From positions 15,820,501 through 15,884,500 of the forward strand of contig NW_026947507.1 in assembly GCF_034190915.1 (NCBI RefSeq): 64,000 bases of DNA, read 5' to 3'. Under the pieces are notes generated by a model. That model ran no database searches. It had not been told where the DNA came from and was given only the letters and a program-made list of their open reading frames with translations. Shown one piece after another: positions 1 to 13,577 of this stretch. How positions within the stretch are numbered: position 1 is the first letter of the stretch; each line of letters opens with the position of its first letter. The stretch is from Cavia porcellus (taxonomy: Eukaryota; Chordata; Mammalia; Rodentia; Caviidae). Made by a program: the position numbers and the translations under genes.

Positions 1-682
1 TTACTCTCTTTCCCCCACATTTAATGTGATGTGAACCAGTTAGAGAGCTTTAAATCCCAAGAAAAGCCTGTGTTTTTAAAGTGCCTTGTTGCTTGCTTCT
101 CATGCTATGGAAGTTCAATTAATATTAATGAATAAATTCGAATATTTGCTGATTCTCTTCTACAGATTGTTTTTAGTGGTTACTTGGCATGGTTATTTCC
201 TCTCATACTTTGGATATTTAAATACAGTCTATATTCTAGTCTACATTTGTAAAGTGAAGTACACTTAAGTAGGCCCAAATAAAATGATGTACCGATTTTT
301 TTCCAAGTCTCTTTGCATACATAATAGTCTCTCACTGATTATATTTAAAAATTGCAGCTCTAAGCAATGTACTATCCTTAAGCCCCTAAATTTAAAAAAA
401 AAAAAAAATCAAGAAAGCTTTTTACTATACAGTGACTGCTTCTCTTGTATAACCCTTGTTACTTGTGAAACAAGGTCACTTATAATGCCATAGAATATGG
501 GAGAAAAAAAATGAGTGGAAACTGATTTTGTCCTCACTGACTCTGCTAAACTGATAGCAGACATTGATAAAACAAGAGGGAAAGATTGTCATGGCCCCTT
601 ATTCCCAGATCTGGCCGAAACGTAGTGAAAAAGAGGGAAACATCTTTTTCCATCATGTATATAAAATATAATACAAAATATT

Positions 683-685
<3 letters not shown>

Positions 686-717
<32 letters not shown>
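686..717. repeat. (AT)n microsatellite
   Basis: A pure alternating AT run of about 32 bases. Confidence 0.97.
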
Positions 718-719
<2 letters not shown>

Positions 720-1204
720 TTTAAGAGATCAATATAATTGTTAACATTTGCTTTGAAAACAGCTTTCTGAAACATACTTAAAATACGAAGATTCAAAAAC
801 ATCCTTAGAAAATGAACATACTTCTGTAAAATTAATTAATCACTTGGAGGATTTAGTCGGAGGAAATGGCCATAAACATCTTACATTCTCAGCTGGTGGT
901 GAAAGGTAGACTGAAATGACAATTTGGTTTAAAAATGGAAAGAGAGGGAACAAAATTGAGATTTGGAATAAAGATATGTATGTTTGGGACAAGCAGAAAG
1001 AGCATTTTATACCTACATGTGGCCTACAGAGAAGTAGAAGGGGGAAAAGGTGAAAGATTAATGAGGAGGATTTTTTTTTTTTTTTGCATTTTCTATCATC
1101 TATGTGAATTATTACCTAGATGCCTGATATGTCCTAAAAGAAAAACTGTGATGAATAAATAAACAGCTCTCGAAATCTTCAATAGGGTGCTTTACCTTGC
1201 AGGG

Positions 1205-1450
1205 AATATTATCATTGGCTTTTGATACAATTTCTGCTGCAGGGAAAGACTTTCAAAGCTCAGAATGCTGAAGCATTGCCAGGCGCTCAAAGACCCCCTG
1301 CCAAGCGCGTCAAACTAAGAAATCTCTCTGAACTTGTCGAATTAAAAGTCATCTCCCTCTCTCTGCAACCCCTGCATGAGCTGGGAAGCTCTGTCCTCAT
1401 TTTTTAGGCCCCTCCATGATAAACAAATGGAGCCTAGAGCATCTTTACTC
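1205..1450. other. Candidate conserved non-coding element
   Basis: A GC-balanced stretch (GCCAGGCGCTCAAAGACCCC, CTGCCAAGCGCGTC) with several CpG in otherwise CpG-poor DNA and no repeat signature. The 61-codon frame at 1222-1407 lacks any recognisable domain. Confidence 0.25.
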
Positions 1451-1987
1451 TTTACAGCCATTCAATTAAAATTCTTTTAATAAATGTAATTGAAGGCAAT
1501 GAATTTCAAAAGGAACTTCTAGTTACAATGAGACTAAGCAGTTGGAGTGGGCCACATTCAATTGTGTTTCAAAGGTAAAAGCAAAACAGCTTGTTAAGAA
1601 ACAGAGAAGTGTCCTTTTTTATTTTTATTATTTTGATTGTACATCAAGAGGTTGTTCTCAACTTAAACATCTCAGCAGGATTTATGGATGCTGGAATGTC
1701 ATAAGACTTAATTACTCAGACTGCAAAGAGGAGTACACTATTAAAATATGAACAAAGCCATATGAGATCCCTAGTTACTGCAAATCATTATTTATCTATC
1801 CTCTGCACAAATTAAAGAAGTTTAATTTGTGTTTGCATTTTTAGGTATCACACTGAAATTCTCTTTTTCTCCTATTGTTTTGTGTACATGGCACAAAGGC
1901 CATTGCAACATTTTAATAATCCTCATAGTATGATGAAGTTGTAATCAAATATGGCAACAAATAGTTTGAAGTCCTTTCCTAATGAGC

Positions 1988-2006
1988 AAAAAAAAAAAAA
2001 AAAAAA
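1988..2006. repeat. Poly(A) run
   Basis: About 19 consecutive A, continuing into A/G-rich sequence. No SINE or LINE body is recognisable upstream. Confidence 0.9.
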
Positions 2007-2876
2007 AGAAAAGAAGCATTTTAAATATTCTTAAAAAAGAGGATAGCGATGAAGAATCAGTTGCAAGTGTCAGAGATGAAAACATGTTTTTAAAAGGCAG
2101 ACACTGTTGCATTAAATCTTTGTGGAGCAGTTTCTAATGATCATGCATCTTTGGTCAATCTTCCCTTCATAAGAGAAGATTGATATTGGTGTTCTTAATT
2201 GTTCTCTAGTGTCTAAAATACAATATTTGACTGAAGTTATCAAAAGGGAAGAAAATGTTAAACATTTTGTCTTACTCACTGAACCAGGGTTGAAGATATA
2301 TGTGTGTATATGTATTTCTGTTTAAAGTATGCTTTATTTTTAGGACTGATATTGTTAGCCAAGGTGAGGGTTAAGTCCATGTTTTCAGCCTGAATATTTT
2401 GTAGTATATTGTTGGTGAGGAGAAAAAAAAAACACACTGAGGTGAGTGAGTACAGGTAATAGCTCAATTCTATTTTACTTACTCTGAGTGCAATATGCTG
2501 TTTAAAGCAGAAAATATTCAGAGAGAATTGAGATAGGCATGCATATTTTATTTAAAAAGGTAAACAAAAACAAAAGCAAACAAACACACCAGAGTACTGA
2601 GGAATCAGTGGGGGGTCTCTGAAGCCACCATCAGTTTTTGAAGAAAGAGTACCAGTGGCACTGAAATACTGAGAGAAACTTCTGCCAGTGAGACCAAGAA
2701 AATTCTGTTGATTAGCAATTCATTGCTTACAGAGGAAACACTAGATTGCAGTTAAGGAAAATATTTAATAATGCAGACAATAAGAAATTTACATTTATTT
2801 GGGGACATTATTTAGTAGAGGAAAGAATGACTTGATTCATGGAAAAGACAATAAAATTAAATAGGAAGCTTTTGTA

Positions 2877-2975
2877 TTTATTTATTTATTTATTTTTGTG
2901 GTGCTGGAGCTGGAACCCAGGGCCTCATACATGATAAGCAAGCACTCTATTACTGAGCTGCATTCATCCACTCTG
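2877..2975 (-). repeat. ID/B4-type tRNA-derived SINE
   Basis: GTGGTGCTGGAGCTGGAACC, CAGGGCCTCATACATGATAA, GCAAGCACTCTATTACTGAG is the complement of an ID-type tRNA-like head. The (TTTA)n at 2877-2897 is its tail on this strand. Confidence 0.75.
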
Positions 2976-5396
2976 CTTTTTGTTTTTAAAAATGACTTAC
3001 AATTGGAAGAAGTATTCAAGGATGGATTCCGGAAAAAAAAAAAAAAAAACTAGATTTATTAAGAAGAAAAGGCATCTTTTGGTTGACATCTTACCCTACT
3101 ATGAAAATAATACCCTAGGCCAAAGAGAAAATATTGACATAAGTACCTAAAGTAGTGTCCCACGTGTATCATTACATGTGCATATAATAAATAAAGTAAT
3201 TTTAATCATACAGAAATTTATTAATTTATTTAGATTTATGTAAAAACATTTGGTGAGTAGGCCAGAGTAAAAATTAAATATATGCAAGGAAATTTCTTAA
3301 CCTGAAGAAATACAAATATTGTTACATCGCTCAAATTCAATTATCAACATTGATTGGAATATTTCATTTATAGATCATATATTAGTATTAAATTTTATTA
3401 CATGGCCTTCATGTTGTTCATTTTATTTCAGATTTGTTTCTATGATATGGAATTAGACTGAAAGCATTGTTTCTCCTTTGTTTATGGAAATCAAACAGGT
3501 TAAAAACAACAAACTTTTTTTGCTTATAAAAACTATAATGTTTAGATACCTATTTGAAGTACGAGTATAATCTATTTAGAAATTCTTGCTGATATATCAG
3601 ACAGCTTAACCCATTTCAGAAGACTTCCCCAGCAGCTCTTCTTGAGATATGTGTATTCTTCAATCAGAACAAAGAAGGATCTCATTTTCTGATATTATAG
3701 TAAAATGTAAGTGGAATCCTTTAGGTTAAATTATGTGAAAATCTTTTCTTAGAAAAAGGATCAGAAAGAAGCAAATGGAAATGAAATTGACTTGCATCTC
3801 TGAGCTAGAGCTACAATACCCAGTGAATCATAAACAATTATCTCATTTGATTTTATTTACTCCCCTTCCCAGCCCTATATTATTTTTAATGTCTGTATTT
3901 GGAAACAGGTACTACTAAATCAGCCTTTGCCATGTAGCAAGAATAAAGAATTAGCTACAATAATAATAATCACAGCACAATTTTTAGTCTATTTTGCATT
4001 AAAATTCTCAAATTGTATCCTTAAATCATGCTGGTAATATGTAGAACTGCTTTTGATCGAAATGTATTTGTCAATATCTATATTGAAGTTGTGTTTAATG
4101 ATTGTTTAAATAAAGAAAAAACGTGCTTCCACAATATAGCCATAAGAAATTAGATTTTCAAAAGCTGGAACCCTCCAAAATGAAGTTGGAATTAACATTA
4201 TCTGCCTTTCATTAAAAAAAAAAAAAATCTGGGGTAACTGCTAAGGGTTTTGCTAATCATTGAAAGTTGCAAAGATGGTTTTGCATGTGTCTTTCTTCTT
4301 TTTTTCCAGAACTTAACTATTTAATTTTACTATACATTTACCTCTTAGTGTCTTATTTCAGATTTATGTCTTTGAGTTGTGTGATGGATATTTATTATTA
4401 ATATTGGGCATCTGGGTTTTGAACTGCTTTTTGAGCTTTTGTGGAAAGCACTCTCTCTAAGAGGTAGAACTATTATATGTCTTTGGCCAACAGGGGAGTG
4501 CGTTGATCCCTCAGATCTCCACTTAAGAGAGATACTGCAGAAAAGAGTAGTGTAGCTAGTCAGCCTGTAGTTGCCTTTGTCCTGAGATTCACTAAGAATT
4601 CATAGCCCTTGTCTGTCCACACTGGGGTCTGCTGGTGGGCGCTTCCAACGGGCACCCATTTCTCTGGGGCTATTTTCCTGACTTGAACTGTCTCAGAAGT
4701 ACTCTGATCACTGATGCTTCACTTGTGTATTCCTTCCTCCTCTTTCCCTTTTTCTTTCAAAGGTGTCCTATTGCACAAAGTCTCCTTGCATAATCTTCTC
4801 TATCCTCTCTATAGTCATACATGGTACTGGACACATTTCGACACAAAAAAGTGCTCGTATTTCTCATTTGTTTGATATTTGACATGCAAAGGAGAAATTC
4901 TCAGTGTTGATTGCCTTAATATCAGCTATAAATATTTTTCTGCTATCGGCACTCTTCATGCCTCCTACTATCAATTAACTATGACTAACAAGACACTACT
5001 ATACTTATCTTTCACACATGTTCTCCTTTATACATTTTAGGTATCTGTGATTGCATTTTGACAACTGTTACCTGGAAGATCAGACTGATGCATTACCAGT
5101 CCTCACACTGATATGTAATTCATAAGATCTTTTCCCCACAGAGGGTCAATGCATTTAATTCTGGAGGACTTTCTTATGATGTACACAAACAGAAGTGGGA
5201 TCTAGCATCATGTCTTTTGACAAGGTATTATGAAGTTTCAAAATCAATAAATCTATTTCAAAGCAAACAGTTGAGTCAAATCCAGGCAAAAGATGTAGAG
5301 CCAAGATTAAATGCCATTGCAAGCTTTGGAAATTTTTTTGACAGAAACAGTCTTTTAAAAGAAATTCAATGGGGAGATTTCTTTCTTTATTTTTTT
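2976..5396. other. Gene-free AT-rich DNA
   Basis: Unique-looking sequence with A-runs near 3033 and 4214. A somewhat less AT-rich patch at 4540-4740 has no recognisable content. Confidence 0.6.
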
Positions 5397-5412
5397 TATT
5401 TTAATTTTAATT

Positions 5413-5451
<39 letters not shown>

Positions 5452-5453
5452 TT
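5397..5453. repeat. (TTTA)n microsatellite
   Basis: Irregular TTTTAA units then about 10 TTTA units. It is the expanded tail of the adjacent antisense B1. Confidence 0.95.
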
Positions 5454-5602
5454 TTGTCTTTTTGAGACAGTGTCTCACTGTGCAGTTCAGCCTGGCCTTG
5501 AGCTCACTTTGTAGCCTAGGCTGGTCTCAAACTCTCAAGGATCCTCCTGCCTCAGCCTCCCGAGTGCTGGGATTACAGGTGTGAGCCACCACACCCAGCT
5601 AA
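5454..5602 (-). repeat. B1 SINE (7SL-derived)
   Basis: On the minus strand: AGCTGGGTGTGGTGGCTCAC, ACCTGTAATCCCAGCACTCG, GAGGCTGAGGCAGGAGGATC, CCAGCCTAGGCTACAAAG, GACACTGTCTCAAAAAGAC. These include the RNA polymerase III A and B box regions. It is a single monomer of about 149 bp, as in rodent B1 and unlike dimeric Alu. The (TTTA)n before it on the plus strand is its tail. Confidence 0.93.
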
Positions 5603-6774
5603 TGGGGATAATTCGTTAAAACAATAAAAAAAGGCAGTAAATCAGGGGAAAGTATGTTATAATTTGTAAGACATTTGTTTGTCCTTCATGTTACATGTTA
5701 CACGTAATTGAATTGTTCTTATTCTGAATCTACTGCATTCTTTGTGATGAATTTATTTAGAATTAATGCCCCCAAAACGTCAACATATGAGCATTGCGAT
5801 AGGTATTTCTATTCTCTACTCCACAGATGCCTGTTCAGTTATGTAGCATCATGCTCTGCAATGTAGGTATAGCTAATGGATCTGCTGTGCTCTAACACAG
5901 CCTAGCCCACAGGTTTTTGTTGCTGTGGTTGTTCTCTCTCATGAAATTCTAAATCAAATATAAAATATTTCCATACACTTAATAAAAGAAGTGGGCCTTT
6001 AATACATGAAGGCTCTGGGTCCTAAAAGATTTTAAATTGATTTCCGAGTTTGTGGCTTTCAGATCCAAAGAGCACCAGGCCTTCAGAGCAGGACTTGGAG
6101 ATGAAAAAAAGAATGTATGAGTGATCTTTTTGCCTCCATGTGGCTGAGGGACAAGAGGAGTAAGTTTTGAGTGGATTGTTTGGGAGCTAAGGTAATTGAA
6201 AACACATTCCCTAAGGCCACACATGGGTCCAGTCTATTCACAAGATAAGAGCCAAACTTCAGGCATTTCAGGCTAGCAGTGGTTTGTATACTAAAATGAT
6301 TCTGAATTAAAGAGAAGATGATGTGGTTTGAATAAAAGAAATAGCCAGGGGCTGGTGTTCAAGAACAGCACAATCTTCAAGGCACCAAAGTCTAGAAAGG
6401 ACTTGCAGTTTGTTGGACACAGATAAGCAGACGGCTTTGAGATCAGGCTCCTGCATTACACATCAAACTTTTACCTTTCCATTATTTTCTAAGGTAATTA
6501 GAACTTTGGTGTTTCATAGGTAACCTCTTCTAATAAGCATCAGCTCAAGGAAATAGCTAAATTTCCTTTTGGAGCTGACCCAGATACCTAATAGATTCAA
6601 TGTGTTCATTACATATCAATAGAGTATGGATATTATATCATTTGATTTTAATTTCAAAATGCTGATGGTTACAGAACCAAAGCAGGAAAATGTTTTAGAA
6701 GTAAATATATTAGAAGATAGCAATAATATGTATAGATCCAGGTATTTATAGTTTTCAATTCTATCTCTTACCTC

Positions 6775-6915
6775 CTGAATGATTCAGGTTTACAATAACT
6801 TCTACAGAGTCTCTTTATGTGTGATGCAGAGATAATGATACCTACTTCACGGCTCATTGAAAGATTAATGAAAATAAGTTGTGTAAGTTACTTACCACAG
6901 TGCAGTAGTGTAGAG
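6775..6915 (-). repeat. MIR SINE, antisense
   Basis: GATGCAGAGATAATGATACC, TACTTCACGGCTCATTGAAA, GATTAATGAAAATAAG and CCACAGTGCAGTAG follow the complement of the MIR core and 3' part. Confidence 0.65.
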
Positions 6916-7044
6916 CCATTTCTTCATAATCTAAGTTTTAGAATAATGTTCACAATCCAATGAATAGACCCTCGAATTAAAGACTTCACTTTGTAATCTC
7001 TTGGCCTTATCTGAGTATTGTGTCCCACACATACTGTCATCACT

Positions 7045-7125
7045 GAGAGGCTGAGGCAGGAGGATTGTGCATCCAAGGCCATCCAAGGCTGCATGGATAT
7101 CAGTCTCAAAACAAAGAAACAACTA
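7045..7125 (+). repeat. B1 SINE, partial
   Basis: AGAGGCTGAGGCAGGAGGAT, then a degenerate CCAAGGCCATCCAAGGCTGC and ATCAGTCTCAAAACAAAG. This is the 3' part of a B1; the promoter half is missing or too decayed to see. Confidence 0.65.
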
Positions 7126-8604
7126 GAACCTGTCTGTCTTTCTGTATCATGCATAAATTTATCAGGTATAGTGGAATTCATAAAGACTACTTCTAAATTA
7201 TTTGTACTAGAACAATTTTAGGCAAATGATGATCTATAAATCAAATCCCATCTGTAGTCTGTTTTGTAAGTCAGATTTTTAACATTATCACACTCATTTG
7301 TTAAGGGTGGCCTGTGGCTGCTTTCCCATTGCAACGTCAGAGGTAAGTAAGTGATGCTAATTGAGACACAGTTGTTGGCAACTCCGAAAAAATTTGCTAT
7401 CTCATCACATGAAAAGATTGCTGACTCTTAGACTGCCAGCCTCAAATCTGAAAGAAAAGCCACTGGGTTCTAAGTGATAAAATTTAACAAAAATAAAAAA
7501 TATATGATGTAAATAATATTAAAGTAAAAATTTACAGAGAAAAGAATAAAAATTCTACTAAAATATGACAATAAGATAAATACCATACCCTTTGAATGTC
7601 AGGTCCAACCACCATATTTCAGAGTTGGCAATTCATAACTGACTCATTGAGACAATTCATATTTCACTAGAAAATAATACTAGAAAATCATTCTACATTA
7701 AAAGGTTATGCTCTGGGTAACTGGTAACATTTTTTCAAAGTTCTGTACATGCAGTAGGCACAGCAGCATCAGTATTGGCTTTAGGAGCACACCCAGGAAT
7801 GAGGACAGGTTAAATACCGCTCATCAGTAGCAGCAGTCACAACGGCATGGTATTACCACCAGTGTCAGTGGAAAGTGGGTGCAGGGCCCTCACTCACTCT
7901 TTACCTTCTAGCCTGGGGTTGGGAATAGCAGCTCACTGTAGTTTCTTAACTCTAGTTACTGCCACCGTTCCTCTGTCCTCTGTAAGCTTTTCCAACGATT
8001 TTTCAAAAACATGCTGTGGTAATTCCTCTTGCTATGAACTACTATGGAATATATTCTGTTTTCTGGAAAGTATTTCTGGAAAGTATTTTTTTCCCGAAGT
8101 TGGGTCTATTATTTTGCTTCACCATAGCCTCACTGTGGGGATGCACTTTTGAAACACATAATGATATTAATGGAGGCATCTTTATGTCCACATGTGGTGG
8201 TGCTAACAGAGGTATTATGGCCAAAAAAGGCCATGAATGAAATAAAAAAGAAGAGATCCAGTGATTGGCTGTCTCTGAAAATATTACCGCAGTTAGGATT
8301 GGGAGTTAGGATGTATTTCTACTAATGGCAGTTTAAGAGCTAATCAGTAGTAGTTTCTCAGTTTGAATTGGTGATGGAGAGTTATCCTCCAGGCACTTCC
8401 TGTTTGAATCCTGCCCTACTGCTGGATGGAGTAGTGTAGTCCAAAATTTGTGTCCATCTAGAACTTGTGAATATGTTATTTTGGAAGCAAGGCTTTATAG
8501 ATGTAAATATTTTAAAATGAAGTTATACTGACGTAGGTAGGAGGTTTTGTTTTTGTTTTACTATTTGAGTTTGATTCAAATCCTCAGCTCTTTTTAATAT
8601 TTAA

Positions 8605-8715
8605 TTTTTAATGGTGATACTGGATATTGCTCAGCTTTCCATGCTGGCTAGAACTTATAATCCTCCTGCCTCAAGTCCCCAGAGTACTGGGATTATAGGG
8701 AACTACAACAACATC
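8605..8715 (-). repeat. B1 SINE, degenerate
   Basis: Plus-strand text ATGCTGGCTAGAACTTATAA, TCCTCCTGCCTCAAGTCCCC, AGAGTACTGGGATTATAGGG is the complement of a decayed B1 body. The tail side is unclear. Confidence 0.65.
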
Positions 8716-8925
8716 TGTTTATTTCTATTGTTTTAAACTACTTGGTTTGAGGTAATTTGTTACAAAAGCCCCAGGAAGCAATTTTCTCTCTCTTTGAAAT
8801 ACCTGAGGAAGTTTTGTGTTTTAAAATTAGATACAAAACAATACAGGTTTTATTTTCTAGTATATGACTCAGAAAATAATTTACATACAATAAGATCAAG
8901 TAAAACTATATACTTACTAAGTGTA

Positions 8926-9041
8926 TATATATATGTGTGTGTTTAAATATGTATAAATATGATATACTAGATATATATAGATACATAAAATATATAAACT
9001 TATTTATTCACATACATATGCATATATATATATATATATAT
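8926..9041. repeat. TA/TG-rich simple sequence
   Basis: Imperfect TATA, TGTG and ATAC units, with a pure (AT) run at about 9025-9041. The small frame at 8937-9128 is a product of this. Confidence 0.8.
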
Positions 9042-9134
9042 ACACAATCAATATTCTTCATTTTTTTTCAGTTGTTTTCAATACATAGAGTAGTAAAGAG
9101 ATTGATCTTCAGTATCTCAGCTTGCTAATGAAGT

Positions 9135-9250
9135 AAAATTTCTGTTTCTGTATTTCCATTTGTATAGTGAGGACAATAACATTATCCACTGCATATGCTT
9201 ATGGGGAGCAATTAGGTTAGTAAGTATAAAACGCTAAATGTCATAGCTTG
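9135..9250 (-). repeat. MIR SINE, antisense
   Basis: TTTCCATTTGTATAGTGAGG, ACAATAACATTATCCACTGC, then AGGTTAGTAAGTATAAAACG correspond to the antisense MIR pattern 'upstream CTCAG.., GGGGATAATAA.., ATGAGATAATA..'. Confidence 0.55.
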
Positions 9251-11864
9251 TCATTATCGTAGTTTTATGTAATTGTAAGCAATAGTATTGAATTTTTATG
9301 TGTTGATTTTAAATTGACCTTTTATAAATATGCATATATGGTGTATGTAGAATATCAATTTAATATAATTAGCAATGTAATAAGCATCTTCATGAATTTC
9401 TATGTCTCTCAAATAAGTGGATTAACAAGAGTATAATATAGGAATGACATACCCTATAAAGGATTATTTATAGAATATACAAACCATTGCCAGCATTAAA
9501 ACTCAACAAAACATTGCTCTGTCAGTGCCTTCCACAAGTTTTCATTAAAAGCTATTGTTTTTAATGTGGTATAAATACTTCATAAACATTCTGAATTTTA
9601 TCAATCCTGTTCACATCTGAACCAGTCAGAAGTGAGAAAAAAAAATATTTCTGATCCATTATCATAAATGCTAACATCTATTAACTTAAAAATTGCTATT
9701 ATCTGGCAGAAATAGTTTGCCGCTGCAATCAAATCTATGTATCACTTGGCAAAACAGTAACTATAAAATCCATCTCATTGGATTAAGTAATTAGTAACAA
9801 CTTCTTGTCCCTTTATTAATACTAAGCTTTCATAATGTTGAGCTAAATAAAAAGAAACCTAAAATGAAAAAAGCCAAACCGAGGAGCTCAAAGGCCCACA
9901 TGAGAGGGGAGGAATGAATGGATGACTGAAACCTCAGGTCTCCATGGAAGGTTTGCACAAACTAGTAGTTCAGTGATCATTTTGACAGAACTGAATACAC
10001 TGCCTGGTATCCTTTGTCATTCATGACTGGGAAAGGCAAGGTTTTGCTCTTATTTTTCCCCTGACTGAATTCATACTGTTGTTCCTAAGGTTAGAGTTCA
10101 ACTCCACCAAACAGAGGGTAAATGCCTATGTTTTCATAAAGATCAGAAATGTGTTCTACGTGAAGTTTTCTGTTTTGATGAGAGCATATATGAAAACAGA
10201 AATGACTTCCTTGCTGAGTCAATGGTACATGCCCCTCAGCCTTTAGAAAACATCCCTGTGTTCACTTGCCATTAGCATTGCAACAGGGACACTGTAGATG
10301 TAAGTGGTCACCAAGGAGGATCTTGCTTAGAACAGCTGAAACCACATCTCTGTGCATGAGGACTAATAAAGAACTGTGTGCTCGGGTGTCTCCTCACCTG
10401 ACCTTGCACATTATGGGTAAAATAGTCAGAGCTGCTAAAGCCATTTGAATCACAACATTCAAAATCATGGATACTGAATTCCTCTACTTTAGCTGTAGTA
10501 AACAGACGCGATTCTATTATCATAGGCCTTGCTTTTTTGTAAGCCAATACTTTCTCTTTTCTATAAGCCCTGATTTTATCTTGGCACTGATGTCACTATT
10601 GTATAAAGTGTTACTTTAGTGAACAGTACCCTTAGATTGCATGGAAAGCTGGAAACGGTATTGAATCTAAGAGGTGCAATATCCTGATGTTTCATAGTAC
10701 CACTACTGTGTTCAGTGTCTTAAAAATCACTTAATCACTCCCAGTCTTGGATTATGTAAATACGAGAAACCTAGTTCATGTGGTTTCAAATGTTCCTCTC
10801 ACTAATAGTGAATTTGATTTTGTATAGAATGACTTTATTTTACCTAACATCCCACCGTTAATTTGCTTTACCTTAAGTTTGTCTTAAGGGGAAAAGATTA
10901 TTGAAAGAGGAATTAATGGAATATGTAATACAGGTAATACTGGTAAGGTAAAGATTTTATTTAAAATAAGTTGCAACTCTACTTAAAATCGGCTAAACCC
11001 AAGATGATGTAAAAAAGTTTTGACTGGGCTTGAAAAAGAAAAGGATGATCCTGAGTATGTTATTTTTAATGTGAGTAAAATCCAAATTTATATATTATTT
11101 TTATTCTACAGACCTTTAGTACAAAGGCCAAACAAATACTATGCACATTGCTTGTAACTGGTATCAACACTGAATGTATTCTGTCATAAAAATTTCATAA
11201 TTCTGTTTCATGTTACATAAAAACATTTCATTGTAGAATTTGACAAAAAAGTTCCGATACTAGAAACTGACTTGTAAATAATATTATAGAAAACTTAAAA
11301 ATATATGTGTTTTAGAGTCAACTGCAAAGTCATTGGATAGTCTTGGACAAATCATTGTGACTCTTACATCATTTTTGAGTAAAATCTGCCTTATTTTCCA
11401 GTGTTGCTGTGTCTGTTCAATATTGATGTGCTCTTCTAGATTTAAGGACTGATTTTTAGGGTATTTGAAGGCTGATGGAGAAAGAGTCACAGGGAGGGAG
11501 AAGCACTTAAGACACAGGATTTAGGGACCAGGAGCTAAGCTTCCTGATGAGAAGAGAAGAAATGAGATTCAAGGTACAAGATGGTGCCACTCATTTTCTC
11601 TTGGATGACAATGGGGGAGGGAGACAGAACAAGCACAGAGATGTTAGTGGATTTGGTGGCAATGTTTTATCTCCCTCAGAATACAAAGCTATCTGCTGAA
11701 TGTGAGAAATACAGAAATGTACTCAGAAGGATTTGCGAGGGAAGTATTAACTCAGTATCAACTCACATGGAATTCAAAATTAATAACAATAGAAGCACAT
11801 TATTTTCCTGAAACATCCATAAACTTTTCCTGGAATCTATTATTGATATGTCCTCGAAGCTGTA

Positions 11865-11866
<2 letters not shown>

Positions 11867-11906
<40 letters not shown>
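11867..11906. repeat. (AC)n microsatellite
   Basis: A pure AC run of 40 bases. Confidence 0.97.
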
Positions 11907-11910
<4 letters not shown>

Positions 11911-12117
11911 CCTTTTCAGTCATAAAATGTGAATTGTTTTCTACTGATTAGGTAATGTGATGATTGAAGAAAATGACTGAAAATTATATTCTTGTAAGAG
12001 AAAGCAGTTCTAGAAAATTAAGCCTGCCAAAATTACACAAATAATTATTTAAAAAGAGAACATTTTATCAGGTAGGGAGTTGCACTGAGGATTGAGAAAG
12101 TTTATTGGAAGACACAT

Positions 12118-12144
12118 CACACACACACACACACACACACACAC
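12118..12144. repeat. (CA)n microsatellite
   Basis: A CA run of about 27 bases, only about 210 bases after another (AC)n. Confidence 0.95.
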
Positions 12145-12773
12145 GGCATGGTCACAGGCCTCTGAGGTAGAATTTCTAGTGAGCCAAGTGGTGGTGTGGA
12201 AATTTGGGAGTAAACAGGATTTTGCAGAATAGAGAACACTGTGAAATAATTCAAAAGGGTAAACACATAAGTGACAGAAAGTGATGAATTTGAATACCGT
12301 CAGAGCTGTGTCTGTACTGAGAGAATAAGCAGAACTTTGCCAACTATTTTAGGTCTGTTTGTGCTTCTTTTATGTTCTTCCTTTCTGAGAAGCAATAAAT
12401 AGTTCTGAATAGATCTCTTAACACATGTCTTCTAAGGAATATTTACGATTCAGAAAGATTTTCTTTGGTTATATTCAAGACTGATTCTCAGTTCTTTGAG
12501 AAACTTGCTAATGATTGTATTTGCTTATAGTGTAGCCCCAACTAAAATGATTGCATAATGCAGATTTGTCATCACTAACACTATCTCATGGTGTGAATGG
12601 AGGGAAATGAAGCTGACAAGATAGAGCCAGGACACATATGGAATTTGGTAGGCACACTGTTTGCAGTTTTCAAAGACCATTAGTACAATTCATTGTGAAA
12701 TAATATTGCATAATTCATAATAAAAGTGCCCCAAGTAGAGACAGGAAAAAACTACATAAGCATACCTAATACT

Positions 12774-12774
12774 A

Positions 12775-12806
<32 letters not shown>

Positions 12807-12807
12807 A
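12774..12807. repeat. (CAAAA)n microsatellite
   Basis: AAAAAAACAAAACAAAACAA type repeat of about 34 bases. Confidence 0.9.
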
Positions 12808-13194
12808 ACCCTCTAAAGACTGAAATAAAGCTCGTAATTACTTGGAAATGATTTTGAATCAACCTCTCAAGGAAAAACAATGCTCTTCATACTGCTACAT
12901 ACATTTTTTTTTTTTACCATAGTGACATTTGAATGGTCAATACCATTGAAGTGTTTTTACTCTCACCATAAAATAAAGCTTTTCCATTTTAAAGAGAAAA
13001 AACAATGAAATCAGAGTTTCAAAACAGATTAGTCAGATAGTTACAATAATAATATATTGTGTATTGTTGTCTTCATAATAGCTATTCAGAGTACAAGCTA
13101 TTGGCATGGTATCTTTTCCAAACAATATTAAAACAAACTTACTTGAACAGAGAGAAACAATTTATAAAAGTATCTTAACTATCTTGTGTATATA

Positions 13195-13530
13195 CATATA
13201 TATTTTTTTTTTCTTTTTCTCTTCCTTCCTTCCCCTTTCCCCCATCATAGTTGGTCTTTTCTTTTGAATAGTTTCTTCTCAATTTGCAATTTCCATTGTA
13301 CATTTTTGTCTTTATTTACTTGCTAAGTTTCTCACATTAGTGAGACAATACAAAGTTTATTCATATGGGTTTGATTTATTTCACTTATTTACCTATAAAA
13401 ATCTCTAATTTATTCTTCATGGCTGATATATATAATCTCACATCGTTTATCCATTCCTCGGTTGATGGGCATTTGGGTTGTTTCCAGGATTTAGCTATTA
13501 CAAATTGTGCTGCTGTAAACATATATGTGT

Positions 13531-13577
<47 letters not shown>

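Larger units (their letters stand above)
1..2876. other. Gene-free AT-rich DNA
   Basis: No gene, RNA gene or interspersed repeat could be recognised apart from the listed microsatellite, A-run and candidate element. Short open frames have no family features. Confidence 0.6.
9251..13194. other. Gene-free AT-rich DNA with microsatellites
   Basis: Apart from (AC)n and (CAAAA)n runs nothing is recognisable. The minus-strand frame at 10308-10547 and the His/Thr-rich frame at 11702-11932 (made by the AC repeat) are not supported as genes. Confidence 0.6.

Noticed and set aside
11702..11932. 76-codon frame with a His-Thr repeat
   Set aside because: The repeat is produced by the (AC)n microsatellite.
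13213..13250. Pyrimidine tract as a splice acceptor
   Set aside because: It is the complement of the L1 3' UTR polypurine tract.
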